DNA from: an uncultured Gemmatimonadota bacterium
Lineage (GTDB): Bacteria > Gemmatimonadota > Gemmatimonadetes > Gemmatimonadales > Gemmatimonadaceae
Reading direction: 5' to 3'
NCBI GenBank assembly: GCA_946479895.1
Contig: CAMLHT010000016.1
Location: 1 to 25,057, forward strand
DNA length: 25,057 nucleotides
The position numbers and the translations under genes were made by a program. The notes under the pieces are model-generated. The model saw only the letters and a list, made by a program, of their open reading frames with translations, was not told the origin of the DNA and ran no database searches. Numbering within the stretch: position 1 is the first letter of the stretch; each line of letters starts with the position of its first letter. Of the stretch, positions 15,540 through 23,076 are shown in pieces.

Positions 15540-17218
15540 ATGGGCTGGCCGGCCCCCGCGCGGCCCGGAGCCGTCGAAATACGGGCTTCCTCCTTGCGGT
15601 CGCGGGGCTGGCACTCCTTGCGACCGTCAACATTCTCCCCAACGGCTTCACCTACGATGACCGGTTCATCATCGTCGGGAATCCCGCGGTACGGCACATC
15701 CAGGGGTGGAAGCAGTTTTTCCTGCTGCCGTACTGGCCGCTGCATCAGGGCGGAGACGGCTATCGGCCGCTGACGATACTGTCCTTCGCAATGCAATGGG
15801 CCGCATGGCCCGATCCGTGGTTCTTCCATGCCGTGAGCGTCCTGCTGTACACGCTGTGCGCGCTCGCCGTCTTCCGGGTGGCCTCGATGATCGTCTCTCG
15901 ATGGTGCGCGTGGTGGACGGCGGCGTTGTTCGCGGTGCATCCGGTCCACGTGGAGGCCACGGCCGGCGTCGTCGGTCAGGCGGAGCTCGCGGCGGGGTTG
16001 CTGATCTTCGTCGCGGTCGGCCTGTTCATCGATGGTCGACGTCGCGGAGCGTTGACCGCTCGCCGGCAGGTCGCCATCGCATCCGTATTCCTCATCGCAT
16101 GCCTCTTCAAGGAGCATGCGGTCGTGATCCCGATACTGCTGCTCCTCTGCGAGTGGGCATTCGTCGAGGATACAGGTGGATGGAGGAATCGCGTGCGCGG
16201 GATGCGGGTGCTGATCGCCCTCATCGGCCTGTTCGGACTTTCGTACCTCGCGATACGTTCTCTCGTGGTGCCCCTCGGGCTGGTCGGCTTCGCTCCGTAC
16301 ACGCCCTTCGTCACCCTGCAGGCGGGTCCCGCGACTCGCGCCATAACGATGCTTGGCATGGTGCCCGAGTGGATCCGCCTCCTCTTCTTCCCGATTCGTC
16401 TCTCGGCCGAGTACGGCCCACCGCGCTACGCCATCGGTGGCTGGGGACCGGCGCAGTGGATCGGCCTGGCGCTGGTGACCATCCTGGCTGCGGCGCTGTA
16501 TGCGTCCGTTCGAAGGAACCGGACTGTCGCCTTTGCGATCGTCTGGTCGGTCGTGCTTCTCCTTCCCGTCAGCAACGTGCTCGTGCCGAGCGGTGTGCTG
16601 ATAGCCGAACGGACGCTGTTCACGCCGGCCTTCTCGGCGTGCCTCCTCGTCGCCATGGCGATCACGTGGCTGGCGCCTCGCGTCGTCGCCGGTGGCAGCC
16701 TCGCGCGGACGGTGGGGCTCGTCGCCGCCGGCGGCCTCCTCGTCTTCGGCGTCGCGCGAAGCATCGTCCGGGCTGCGGACTGGCGGGACAACGAATCCCT
16801 GTTCACGGCGGCCGTGTCTGCCGAGCCGCGGGTGTACCGGTCGCACTACATGCTCGGGGCATGGTATCTCGAGACGGGCAGATGGCCGCAGGCGCGAGCG
16901 GAGCTGACGAAGGCCATGGCGCTTTTCGATCGTGATCCCGCGGTCGCCTACAATCTCGGGATCGGGTATTTCGGCGCTGGTGAATACTCGCGCGCGTTCC
17001 AGATGTTCGAGACGGTCCAGCGCGTGATGCCCGGTGTCCTCGACGCGAAGACGAAGATGGCGCTGGCGCTCGCCGCGGAAGGCAGGCTGGGCGAGGCACG
17101 AGACGTTGCCGCGGACGCCCTGAAGGACAAGTCCGACGACCCGGCCGCGATGCAGGCGATCGTTCGTGCGGCGGCGCTGGCCGAGAAGGTCGCGCGATCC
17201 GAGGCGCGCGTCCGGTGA
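15536..17218 (+). CDS. TMTC/PMT-like GT-C glycosyltransferase with C-terminal TPRs
   Basis: A 560-aa integral membrane protein. ATG at 15536 overlaps the regulator stop (ATGA). It has about ten hydrophobic segments, beginning with FLLAVAGLALLATVNILPN. The first loop carries GFTYDDRFIIVGNP; an acidic pair after the first helix is the catalytic or metal-site hallmark of GT-C enzymes such as PMT and TMTC. The HPVHVEATAGVVGQAELAAG loop and the LLPVSNVLVPSGVLIAERTLF segment are typical of TMTC-like proteins. Residues 425-555 form TPRs (SHYMLGAWYLETGRWPQARA, AYNLGIGYFGAGEYSRAFQM). Such enzymes use lipid-linked sugar on the outer face of the inner membrane. Because it is coupled to pilin genes, pilin or surface-lipoprotein O-glycosylation is the likely role; the substrate is inferred. 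Confidence 0.8.
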   Translation: MNGLAGPRAARSRRNTGFLLAVAGLALLATVNILPNGFTYDDRFIIVGNPAVRHIQGWKQFFLLPYWPLHQGGDGYRPLTILSFAMQWAAWPDPWFFHAVSVLLYTLCALAVFRVASMIVSRWCAWWTAALFAVHPVHVEATAGVVGQAELAAGLLIFVAVGLFIDGRRRGALTARRQVAIASVFLIACLFKEHAVVIPILLLLCEWAFVEDTGGWRNRVRGMRVLIALIGLFGLSYLAIRSLVVPLGLVGFAPYTPFVTLQAGPATRAITMLGMVPEWIRLLFFPIRLSAEYGPPRYAIGGWGPAQWIGLALVTILAAALYASVRRNRTVAFAIVWSVVLLLPVSNVLVPSGVLIAERTLFTPAFSACLLVAMAITWLAPRVVAGGSLARTVGLVAAGGLLVFGVARSIVRAADWRDNESLFTAAVSAEPRVYRSHYMLGAWYLETGRWPQARAELTKAMALFDRDPAVAYNLGIGYFGAGEYSRAFQMFETVQRVMPGVLDAKTKMALALAAEGRLGEARDVAADALKDKSDDPAAMQAIVRAAALAEKVARSEARVR

Positions 17219-17862
17219 CCGGCTTGCTCTGGTGCGCGGGCACCCCTATCCATCCTCGCATGCATCGGCGGCGAAACGGGTTCGGCATGCTTGCCGTGGT
17301 GATGTTCGTGGGCGTGATGGCCACGATCCTCGCCATCTCCTATCCCGTCCTCATGCGCTTCGAGCAGATCAGCCGCGTGCGGGAGACGTGGAGGGTGCTC
17401 GAATCGATCCAGATGGCCACCTCGCAGATCACGCCAGCGCCGCCGGCGACCTACCCCGTATTCGCGCAACGGCTCTTCTCGGACCCCGGACGGATCTCGC
17501 AGCTGATCGGTCCGATCCAGAGCGGCGACGCCGCGAATTATCCGGATGCCTGTGGGTTCAGCTTCAACAACCAGCAGGAGACCCGGTGGTCGCAATGGGG
17601 GCCTTTTCTGGCGCGCAACTTCGATCCTGCCGTCGGCCTGGCGTCGCCCATCGGCATCATCAACGACGACTTCATCCGGATCTCGATTTCCGGCCAGTGG
17701 TACCTCATGGTCGTCATCGACCAGGCTGACCTCTCGGACATCGTGATGCTCGACCAGTTCGACAACAACGATGGCGCGATCGCGGGCAAGGTCCGGTGGG
17801 ACACCATCACCGGATCCACCGCGCGTCTCACCTACATGATCACCAGCAACGGCGGGTGTTGA
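17215..17862 (+). CDS. Non-canonical pseudopilin lacking Glu5
   Basis: A 215-aa protein starting at GTG 17215, overlapping the previous stop (GTGA); ATG 17260 is an alternative but lacks a ribosome site. The leader is long (MTGLLWCAGTPIHPRMHRRRNG) and the mature helix starts F-G-M-L-A, so position 5 is Ala instead of Glu. After the helix (VVMFVGVMATILAISYPVLM) come TYPVFAQRLF, the central SQWGPFL and the D-rich LDQFDNNDG, with VRWDTI downstream, matching the canonical pilins around it. Two mature cysteines (YPDAC and the very last residue, GGC) suggest a disulfide. GspK, the tip pseudopilin of T2SS, also lacks Glu5, so a tip or initiation role is possible. It ends one base from the convergent pilin gene. 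Confidence 0.78.
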   Translation: MTGLLWCAGTPIHPRMHRRRNGFGMLAVVMFVGVMATILAISYPVLMRFEQISRVRETWRVLESIQMATSQITPAPPATYPVFAQRLFSDPGRISQLIGPIQSGDAANYPDACGFSFNNQQETRWSQWGPFLARNFDPAVGLASPIGIINDDFIRISISGQWYLMVVIDQADLSDIVMLDQFDNNDGAIAGKVRWDTITGSTARLTYMITSNGGC

Positions 17863-17863
17863 C

Positions 17864-18454
17864 CTACTGGATCGGGACCAGCAGGTACTTGAGCGTGTCG
17901 GATGTCGCGGTGTTGACGGTCCAGCGAAAGAGCCCGGTCTGGAGGTTGCCGTCGTCGAATTGCGTGTCGATCGCCAGCGCGCTCGAAGAGTCGATCGCCA
18001 GGCAGAGTGTCAGGAACCGCGGATTCGTCGTGACGGCTTCCGAGAGGCCCGAGGTACCCAGCGTGTCGACGTAGAGCAGCGAGTCGAAGGCGAGGCCGTA
18101 CCCGGTCGAGAGCACCGAAGTGCCCGCGCGGGTCAGGTACGGACCTTTCCATCGCTGCCCCTCCGAAACGCTGTACGGGCCGTAGATCGCGCCGCTGTCG
18201 CGCGGGGATGCCAGTGGATTGGTCGCGAGGGCTCGCGTCAGATGGGTGACGCGCTTCGGGTATTGCCCCACGTCGTTCATGAACTGCTCGACCGCCGACT
18301 TGATGTTCGAGGCGTCCCCCGCCACGCGCGCGGGGTCGCTGCGCGAGAGCTGGCTCATGATGGTGGGCAGCACGATCGCCGCGACCCCGGCGACGATCGC
18401 CAGCGCCACCAGGACTTCGGCCAGCGTGAACGCTGCCTTGCGTCGGGGATTCAT
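17864..18454 (-). CDS. Type IV pilin-like protein (minor pilin)
   Basis: A 196-aa prepilin. ATG 18454 is chosen because AAGGTG lies 6 bases upstream and the leader MNPRRKAA is short; the open frame runs far upstream, but that part is antisense to the gene at 18521. Cleavage is before FTLAE (Glu5 present), with Ala rather than Gly at -1. The helix is VLVALAIVAGVAAIVLPTIM. Then come DVGQYPKRVTHLT, RWKGPYL, the DTQFDDG motif with GLFRWTV, and YLLVPIQ at the end, close to the protein at 10578-11129. The gene faces the glycosyltransferase-linked pseudopilin end to end, with a single base between the stops and no terminator. Confidence 0.87.
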   Translation of the reverse strand: MNPRRKAAFTLAEVLVALAIVAGVAAIVLPTIMSQLSRSDPARVAGDASNIKSAVEQFMNDVGQYPKRVTHLTRALATNPLASPRDSGAIYGPYSVSEGQRWKGPYLTRAGTSVLSTGYGLAFDSLLYVDTLGTSGLSEAVTTNPRFLTLCLAIDSSSALAIDTQFDDGNLQTGLFRWTVNTATSDTLKYLLVPIQ

Positions 18455-18460
18455 GCGGCG

Positions 18461-18466
18461 CACCTT
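18461..18466 (-). promoter_or_regulatory. Ribosome binding site fixing the pilin start at 18454
   Basis: AAGGTG on the minus strand, 6 bases before ATG 18454. It supports the short leader and rules out a much longer reading of the frame. Confidence 0.55.
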
Positions 18467-18520
18467 GGCTCGAGGGATGGAACTGGAACCGCCGGCCTTC
18501 AGGCCGCTATCATTAATCAT

Positions 18521-19201
18521 ATGACCATGGCGCGTCGCGGAGCCAGCATCATCGACCACGTCGCCGGTGGCGCGGCCCGGCGCGCCCGCTCGGGCTTCAC
18601 GCTGATCGAGATGGTCGTCGCCGGAGTGATCCTCGCCCTGCTCGCCGCGATCACGATTCCGCAGGTCATGGACGCGCTCGACAAGAAGCGAATCACCGAC
18701 ACCTACGAGCTGCTTCAGGAGATCCAGTACGCCTTCACGAATTCGGACCAGACCGGATTCCTGAACGTCGTGCGGACGGGGGTGACCGTCAGCACCTCGA
18801 GCGTGGTGCCGGGACAGCTTTCGCAGCTCGTCACCCCCATCGTCTCGAACAGCGCCACGATTCGCAACAGCTGCAACGGCACCTTCCAGACGGTCACGGC
18901 CGCGACGACCTGGGCCTCGTACGGTCCGTTCCTCAAGCGCGCCGTCAGCACGACCGACGGCCTGAAGACGCCGATCGGCAACATCCAGAATACGCTGTCG
19001 CGCACGCTCGCGATCCAGGCCACGTGGACGCAGCCAGTTCATATCCGGCTCCAGATCAACAACGTCGATTCGGTGGATGCCGTGTCGCTCGACAAGCTGA
19101 TGGACGGGGCCGTGGGAGCCAGCGCCGGCGCGATCCAGTACACGTTCTCCGCGGGCATCGCGACGGTCTTCTTCCTGATCCCGATCGTCAATCGCTGCTG
19201 A
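18521..19201 (+). CDS. Type IV pilin-like protein (minor pilin) with C-terminal cysteine
   Basis: A 226-aa prepilin. The start is ATG 18521 (or ATG 18527, two codons on); the frame is open far upstream, but that part is antisense to the neighbour at 17864. No ribosome site is seen; the 66-base divergent gap ends in an AT-rich run (CTATCATTAATCAT). The leader is long (about 25 residues, ending RRARSG) and is cut before FTLIE (Glu5 present), then MVVAGVILALLAAITIPQVM. The globular part has PGQLSQLVTPI, TWASYGPFL, DKLMDGAVG followed by AIQYTF, and FFLIPIVNRC. Its Cys pair (NSCNG and the last residue) matches the products of 17215 and 19202. Confidence 0.87.
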   Translation: MTMARRGASIIDHVAGGAARRARSGFTLIEMVVAGVILALLAAITIPQVMDALDKKRITDTYELLQEIQYAFTNSDQTGFLNVVRTGVTVSTSSVVPGQLSQLVTPIVSNSATIRNSCNGTFQTVTAATTWASYGPFLKRAVSTTDGLKTPIGNIQNTLSRTLAIQATWTQPVHIRLQINNVDSVDAVSLDKLMDGAVGASAGAIQYTFSAGIATVFFLIPIVNRC

Positions 19202-19819
19202 TCAGCATCCCTGGTCGCGCACCGGGATGTTGTACTTGATCGTGTACTCGTTCAGCAGCGGCGACGCGTTGTTCGATGCCCAGCTGATCATGCCGTTGTT
19301 CGTGTCGACGGCGCCGTCGATCTTCGTGTCCACGAGATCCACGATGTCCTTCTCGGGCCCGTAGACGTTGATCTGGATGACTTTCACTCCGTTGAACGTC
19401 GTCGGATTCAGGATCGTGTCGACGGAATCGCCGGTGGAGATCAGGTAGCTGTTGATTCCTCCGGCGGGATTCAGGCGGTAGATGGGGCGCGCCACGTACG
19501 GACCCCGGAAGCGATTGACGTTGAGCGTCGGGATCGTGTTCGTGCAGACGTCGAGCGGGCTCGCCGGGATCGCGTACAGGTAGTCGAGCCGCAACGGGAT
19601 CCGGCCGACGTCGTTGTAGAACATGAACAGGCCGGTGCGGAGCGACTCGAGCTCGCCGACGATCGCGTCCGCGCGCGCCGCCCGCGATCGCTGCATGAAG
19701 ACGGGCACGGTCACCGCCGTGAGCGCGCCGACGATGACGATCGCCGTCACGACTTCGACCAGCGTGAATGCCGCTCGCCTCATGATCCCGCGCCTCGGCG
19801 TCGTCGCTGTGCGCTGCAT
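19202..19819 (-). CDS. Type IV pilin-like protein (minor pilin) with C-terminal cysteine
   Basis: A 205-aa prepilin. ATG 19819 is preferred because GAGGAG lies 5 bases upstream; an internal ATG at 19783 (MRRAAFTL) would give a shorter leader. Cleavage is before FTLVE with Ala at -1 and Glu5 present; the helix is VVTAIVIVGALTAVTVPVFM. Then come YNDVGRIPLRLDYLY, the central FRGPYV, DTKIDGAVDTNNG with ISWAS, and YNIPVRDQGC. The two cysteines (LDVCT and the last residue) repeat the pattern of the pilins at 17215 and 18521. The stop codon abuts that of the convergent gene at 18521 with no bases between. It lies 69 bases downstream of the CARDB lipoprotein gene. Confidence 0.87.
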   Translation of the reverse strand: MQRTATTPRRGIMRRAAFTLVEVVTAIVIVGALTAVTVPVFMQRSRAARADAIVGELESLRTGLFMFYNDVGRIPLRLDYLYAIPASPLDVCTNTIPTLNVNRFRGPYVARPIYRLNPAGGINSYLISTGDSVDTILNPTTFNGVKVIQINVYGPEKDIVDLVDTKIDGAVDTNNGMISWASNNASPLLNEYTIKYNIPVRDQGC

Positions 19820-19824
19820 TGTCG

Positions 19825-19830
19825 CTCCTC
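19825..19830 (-). promoter_or_regulatory. Ribosome binding site fixing the pilin start at 19819
   Basis: GAGGAG on the minus strand, 5 bases before ATG 19819. This is the strongest site in the region and decides between 19819 and 19783. Confidence 0.75.
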
Positions 19831-19849
19831 GCCTGACTGGCTCGATACC

Positions 19850-19877
19850 GAGGCGCCGGCCATGCGGCCGGCGCCTC
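19850..19877 (-). terminator. GC-rich hairpin between the CARDB lipoprotein and pilin genes
   Basis: A perfect 12-bp stem (19850-19861 and 19866-19877) with loop ATGC. No T-run follows on either strand, so it may be a weak terminator, an RNA-stabilising hairpin or a processing point that sets different levels for the lipoprotein and pilin messages. Confidence 0.4.
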
Positions 19878-19888
19878 GCGTGCATCGA

Positions 19889-22867
19889 CTACGGACCGTT
19901 CCGGACGATACGCACCACGCCGTTCGGAGTCTTGCGATAGTTCCCGAACTCGTCGAGCACCCGCTTCTGGAGGTCGAACTCGAGCAGGCCCGTCGCCTGG
20001 TCCATCCCCGGCGCGGTGCTGCCGAACAGGCGCCACTGCAGCTGGAGATCGAACGCGATCGTCGATCCGAAGCCGAACAGTCCCGCGGCATTCTCGATTG
20101 GCGCGATCGACAGGCCGCTGGTGTAGTTCACCGAGATGGCCTGGATGGTCGGCTGACCCGGCGCCTCTTCGGCGCAGATCTCCATGCGGACGTCTAGTCC
20201 GTTCAGCGTCTGGGCCGTGCCGGGGTCCACGCCCGCGACGCAGTTCGGCGCTCCGAGACCGCCCGGCGTCAGGCCGGGGGCCGTGAGCACGCCGGCGCTG
20301 AACTGCTGGCCGTTGCTGCTCGCTTTCACGGTCAGCACGAAGTCACCGATGACGTTCGTGCGATTCGTGAACGCCAGGATGACACGGCTGATTCCCGCCC
20401 GCTGCTGGGTGATGCGGGTCGGAACGCCACCCGCATTCTGGAGCCCGTCCTCCTGGGCATCAACGTTCGACCGGTCGAGCTCCGGGAACGCCAGGTTGCT
20501 GCGCGGCGTGATGGTGAACGACCCGGAGTTGTTGTCCGGCGTGTTGTCGAGGGGCTGAATCGACGTCGCGGTCGCCGTGAACTGCACCACGACGTTCTCG
20601 GCGAAGGTGTACGAGAAGGGGCATTGCACGACGGCCCCCGCCGGGATCGAGATGATCGGCGTGGCCACCGTCAGCGGAACGGGCGTTCCGCCGGGAGGAT
20701 TCGTCCAGACTTCGCACTTCACCGTCGCGTCGCGCGACGAGAAGTTCTGGAAGTTGGCGATGAAGTCCGCCGTCTTCCCCAGGGAGATCGTGTCCTTGGT
20801 GGCGCGCTCGACGCCGTCGACGAACATCTGGATGCCCGCGATCGCGATGCCGATGTCCACCCGCACGATGGCCTTCTGCGTGGCCACGAGCGTGTTGTTC
20901 GCGGTCGTCGACGGATTCTCGGCCACGCCGACGGGCTGGGCGGTGACCGCGATGGAGTACGACTGATCGAAATCACCGTTCCCCGCGAGGGTCAGCGGGA
21001 AGACGCAGGTCGCGTCGGTGGTCGTCGAGGCGGTGCCGGTGACGGTGCCCGGAACGGACTGCGAGACGTTCGTGGTCAGGTTCGTGACGAGCGCGGAGCA
21101 GGTCGCCGGAGCCGAGGTGACGGTCGCGCCGGTGTTGCCCAGCGCCCCGATCAATGCGACATACGACGAGGTGATTCCCGCCGGAACGGTGTCGATCGTG
21201 ACGAGCCCCGCTCCGCTGTCACGGCGCAGGGACTTCACCACCAGGTCCACCGTGCGCGGCTTGACCACCTGCGCCACGGTGAGCGAATTGTTCGCGGGAG
21301 CCAGCTCGTTCGCCGCGGTCGGCGTGACGCTGACCTTGATCTGGTACACTGCGTCGGTTGTGCCGCTGGCGGAATAGCCGTCGATCGTGAAGCGGCATTC
21401 CGCGTCCGAGGTCGTCGTGGCGGGCCCGCTCACCGGGAGCATCGTCACGGCCGCGGCCGGCAGAGTCGTCACCGAGCACGTGAATGCCGCGCTGGATTCG
21501 CTCCCGCCGGGAATCACGCCGACCTTCGCTGCATAGCTCACCGGGCCGGAGCCCGCGAGCACGGGGTTCAGGGGCGACACCTCCCGGACCACCAGGTCGG
21601 TGGTCACGTCGGATGGCGCCGACGGCTTCACGAGGAGGGCGTCCTCCCTGCTGTCGTTCGCTGGATTCGGGTCGTTGGCGGCGGCCGCGATCACCTTGAT
21701 GGTGAACGTTCCGCTTTCCGGGAAGGTGAGCGCAAAGTCGCAGCTGTTCGTCGCGCCGCCAGCGAGCGTGAACTGGCTGCGCGCCCACTGGATGCGGTCC
21801 GGCGTCGCGGCGACACCGTCGATCAGCACCGAGCACCAGACCGCGGCGTCGAGCGCTCCCGCCGGCGACGACACTGTCGCCGAGAACGAGTGCGTCCCGC
21901 CCGCCGTGACTTCACCGAGCGGCGTCACGGGCGAGCCGTCGACGATGCGGGCCAGGCTCGTCACCGCCACGTCGGCCGGCAGGCCTGCGCGGACGGTTCC
22001 CGTGACCGAGTTGTTGGTGGTGTCGCTCTCGAAGAACATGTCGGCGGCCACGGCGGTGACCTTGATCGTATGCTCGCCCGCGCCGAGGGTCAGGCTGAAG
22101 GAGCACGTTCCGGTCTGGCCGGGGCCGATGTACTGCGTCGCGCTGCCGACGTAGGAAAAGCCGAAGGCGCCGTGGCCGGGAACCTGGGGCACACCGTCCA
22201 CCGACACGACGCATAGCGTCCGGATGCCGATCGTCGGCGGGACGCCGCCAACCGGCTTCGTATTCGCGAAGTCGACGATGTAGGTATTCGGCGATCCCGC
22301 GGCCACCGTCGTGAGGGGACGGCGCTCGCCGTTCACGAGGAGCTCGATGGATTCCGCCGAGAGGTCGATGTCCGGGAGGAACGCCGGGGTGGCCACGCCG
22401 CGTACGACAGCCATGCCCTTCTTGCCGGAGTGATTCCGGATGCTGGCCTGTACTTCGACGCGATACTCGACCGTGAACGTCCCGGGGAGCCGCGTCAGGT
22501 AGACGGTCCCGTCGGCATCATCGTTCTTCGTGGCGATCAGCTTCCCCCTGGCGTCGAAGATCTTGTACTGGATCTTCTCGAAGGTTCCGTTGGGGTCGTG
22601 CGTGCCGGTCGCCTGGTCGTAGCCACCCGTGCGAACGATGAGCGTCGCGCGGCCCGACGGCGTCATCACGACGGACACCGACATGTCGCACACGCCGCCG
22701 GACTTTCCCGGACAGGTGACCTTGCGGCCGTCAGTCGTGGTGGAGAGCGCCGCCGCCGTCATCGGCCCCTGCTCTTCCGAGACAGTCGGCGACGAAGGGT
22801 TCTCGCAGGCGACGAGGGCGAGAAGCGCGGTCGCGGCGGAAGCCGCGCGGATGACGAAACGATTCAT
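19889..22867 (-). CDS. Large surface lipoprotein with tandem CARDB/Ig-like repeats
   Basis: A 992-aa protein. ATG 22867 is chosen because MNRFVIRAASAATALLALVAC is a complete lipoprotein signal with Cys21 (lipobox LVAC); the open frame extends 36 codons upstream without signal features. After CENPSSPT and a beta-rich domain (about 30-165), five related modules of about 120-130 residues start near 166, 297, 422, 539 and 669. Each opens with a D-[IVL]-x-[VIL] strand (DIDLS, DVAVT, DLVVR, DLVVK, DIGIA), and most end with an NN-type turn (TNNS, PANDS, PANNS, TANNT, PDNNS), the CARDB/DUF11 pattern. The last domain (about 792-992) is unrecognised. Each repeat has a few cysteines. It is probably an adhesin-like or substrate-binding surface protein working with the pilus; no enzyme motif was seen. 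Confidence 0.8.
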   Translation of the reverse strand: MNRFVIRAASAATALLALVACENPSSPTVSEEQGPMTAAALSTTTDGRKVTCPGKSGGVCDMSVSVVMTPSGRATLIVRTGGYDQATGTHDPNGTFEKIQYKIFDARGKLIATKNDDADGTVYLTRLPGTFTVEYRVEVQASIRNHSGKKGMAVVRGVATPAFLPDIDLSAESIELLVNGERRPLTTVAAGSPNTYIVDFANTKPVGGVPPTIGIRTLCVVSVDGVPQVPGHGAFGFSYVGSATQYIGPGQTGTCSFSLTLGAGEHTIKVTAVAADMFFESDTTNNSVTGTVRAGLPADVAVTSLARIVDGSPVTPLGEVTAGGTHSFSATVSSPAGALDAAVWCSVLIDGVAATPDRIQWARSQFTLAGGATNSCDFALTFPESGTFTIKVIAAAANDPNPANDSREDALLVKPSAPSDVTTDLVVREVSPLNPVLAGSGPVSYAAKVGVIPGGSESSAAFTCSVTTLPAAAVTMLPVSGPATTTSDAECRFTIDGYSASGTTDAVYQIKVSVTPTAANELAPANNSLTVAQVVKPRTVDLVVKSLRRDSGAGLVTIDTVPAGITSSYVALIGALGNTGATVTSAPATCSALVTNLTTNVSQSVPGTVTGTASTTTDATCVFPLTLAGNGDFDQSYSIAVTAQPVGVAENPSTTANNTLVATQKAIVRVDIGIAIAGIQMFVDGVERATKDTISLGKTADFIANFQNFSSRDATVKCEVWTNPPGGTPVPLTVATPIISIPAGAVVQCPFSYTFAENVVVQFTATATSIQPLDNTPDNNSGSFTITPRSNLAFPELDRSNVDAQEDGLQNAGGVPTRITQQRAGISRVILAFTNRTNVIGDFVLTVKASSNGQQFSAGVLTAPGLTPGGLGAPNCVAGVDPGTAQTLNGLDVRMEICAEEAPGQPTIQAISVNYTSGLSIAPIENAAGLFGFGSTIAFDLQLQWRLFGSTAPGMDQATGLLEFDLQKRVLDEFGNYRKTPNGVVRIVRNGP

Positions 22868-23000
22868 GTTCGGCGCCCGGCGTCGGGTGTCAGCATGTGA
22901 GCGATTGTGCCCTCTGATCGGGGGCAGGCGGCGTTCTTCATTTTTCGGGAAGCAAGGTTCAGCCTTACGAGCCACGACAACTGAGCTGATCCAGGCGATA

Positions 23001-23036
23001 CCGTTTCCTCGCCAGCCCTAAAATGTAGCCGTTTCC
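23001..23036. repeat. Direct repeat CCGTTTCC upstream of the CARDB lipoprotein
   Basis: CCGTTTCC at 23001-23008 and 23029-23036, start-to-start distance 28 bp, in the 209-base gap between the pilin gene at 23077 and the lipoprotein gene. The AT-rich TAAAATG lies between the copies. It is the most AT-rich part of the gap and probably holds the lipoprotein promoter, but no clear -35/-10 pair was found. Confidence 0.4.
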
Positions 23037-23076
23037 CGATGACCGCGGGTTTCTCGGCTGGACCACTATCGCAGAT

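Noticed and set aside
15398..16846. Minus-strand open frame (482 codons) opposite the glycosyltransferase
   Set aside because: Low-complexity composition typical of antisense frames in GC-rich DNA; the plus strand has coherent membrane segments and TPRs.
17960..18520. N-terminal extension of the pilin at 18521-19201
   Set aside because: Arg-rich shadow of the minus-strand pilin; prepilin leaders are short and ATG 18521 gives one.
18480..18520. GGAACT/GGAACC short repeats before the pilin at 18521 as a further SARP operator
   Set aside because: The period is 6-7 bp rather than 11, and the bases do not match the other three sites.
18455..19042. N-terminal extension of the pilin at 17864-18454
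   Set aside because: It is antisense to the pilin at 18521-19201; a short prepilin leader with a ribosome site starts at 18454.
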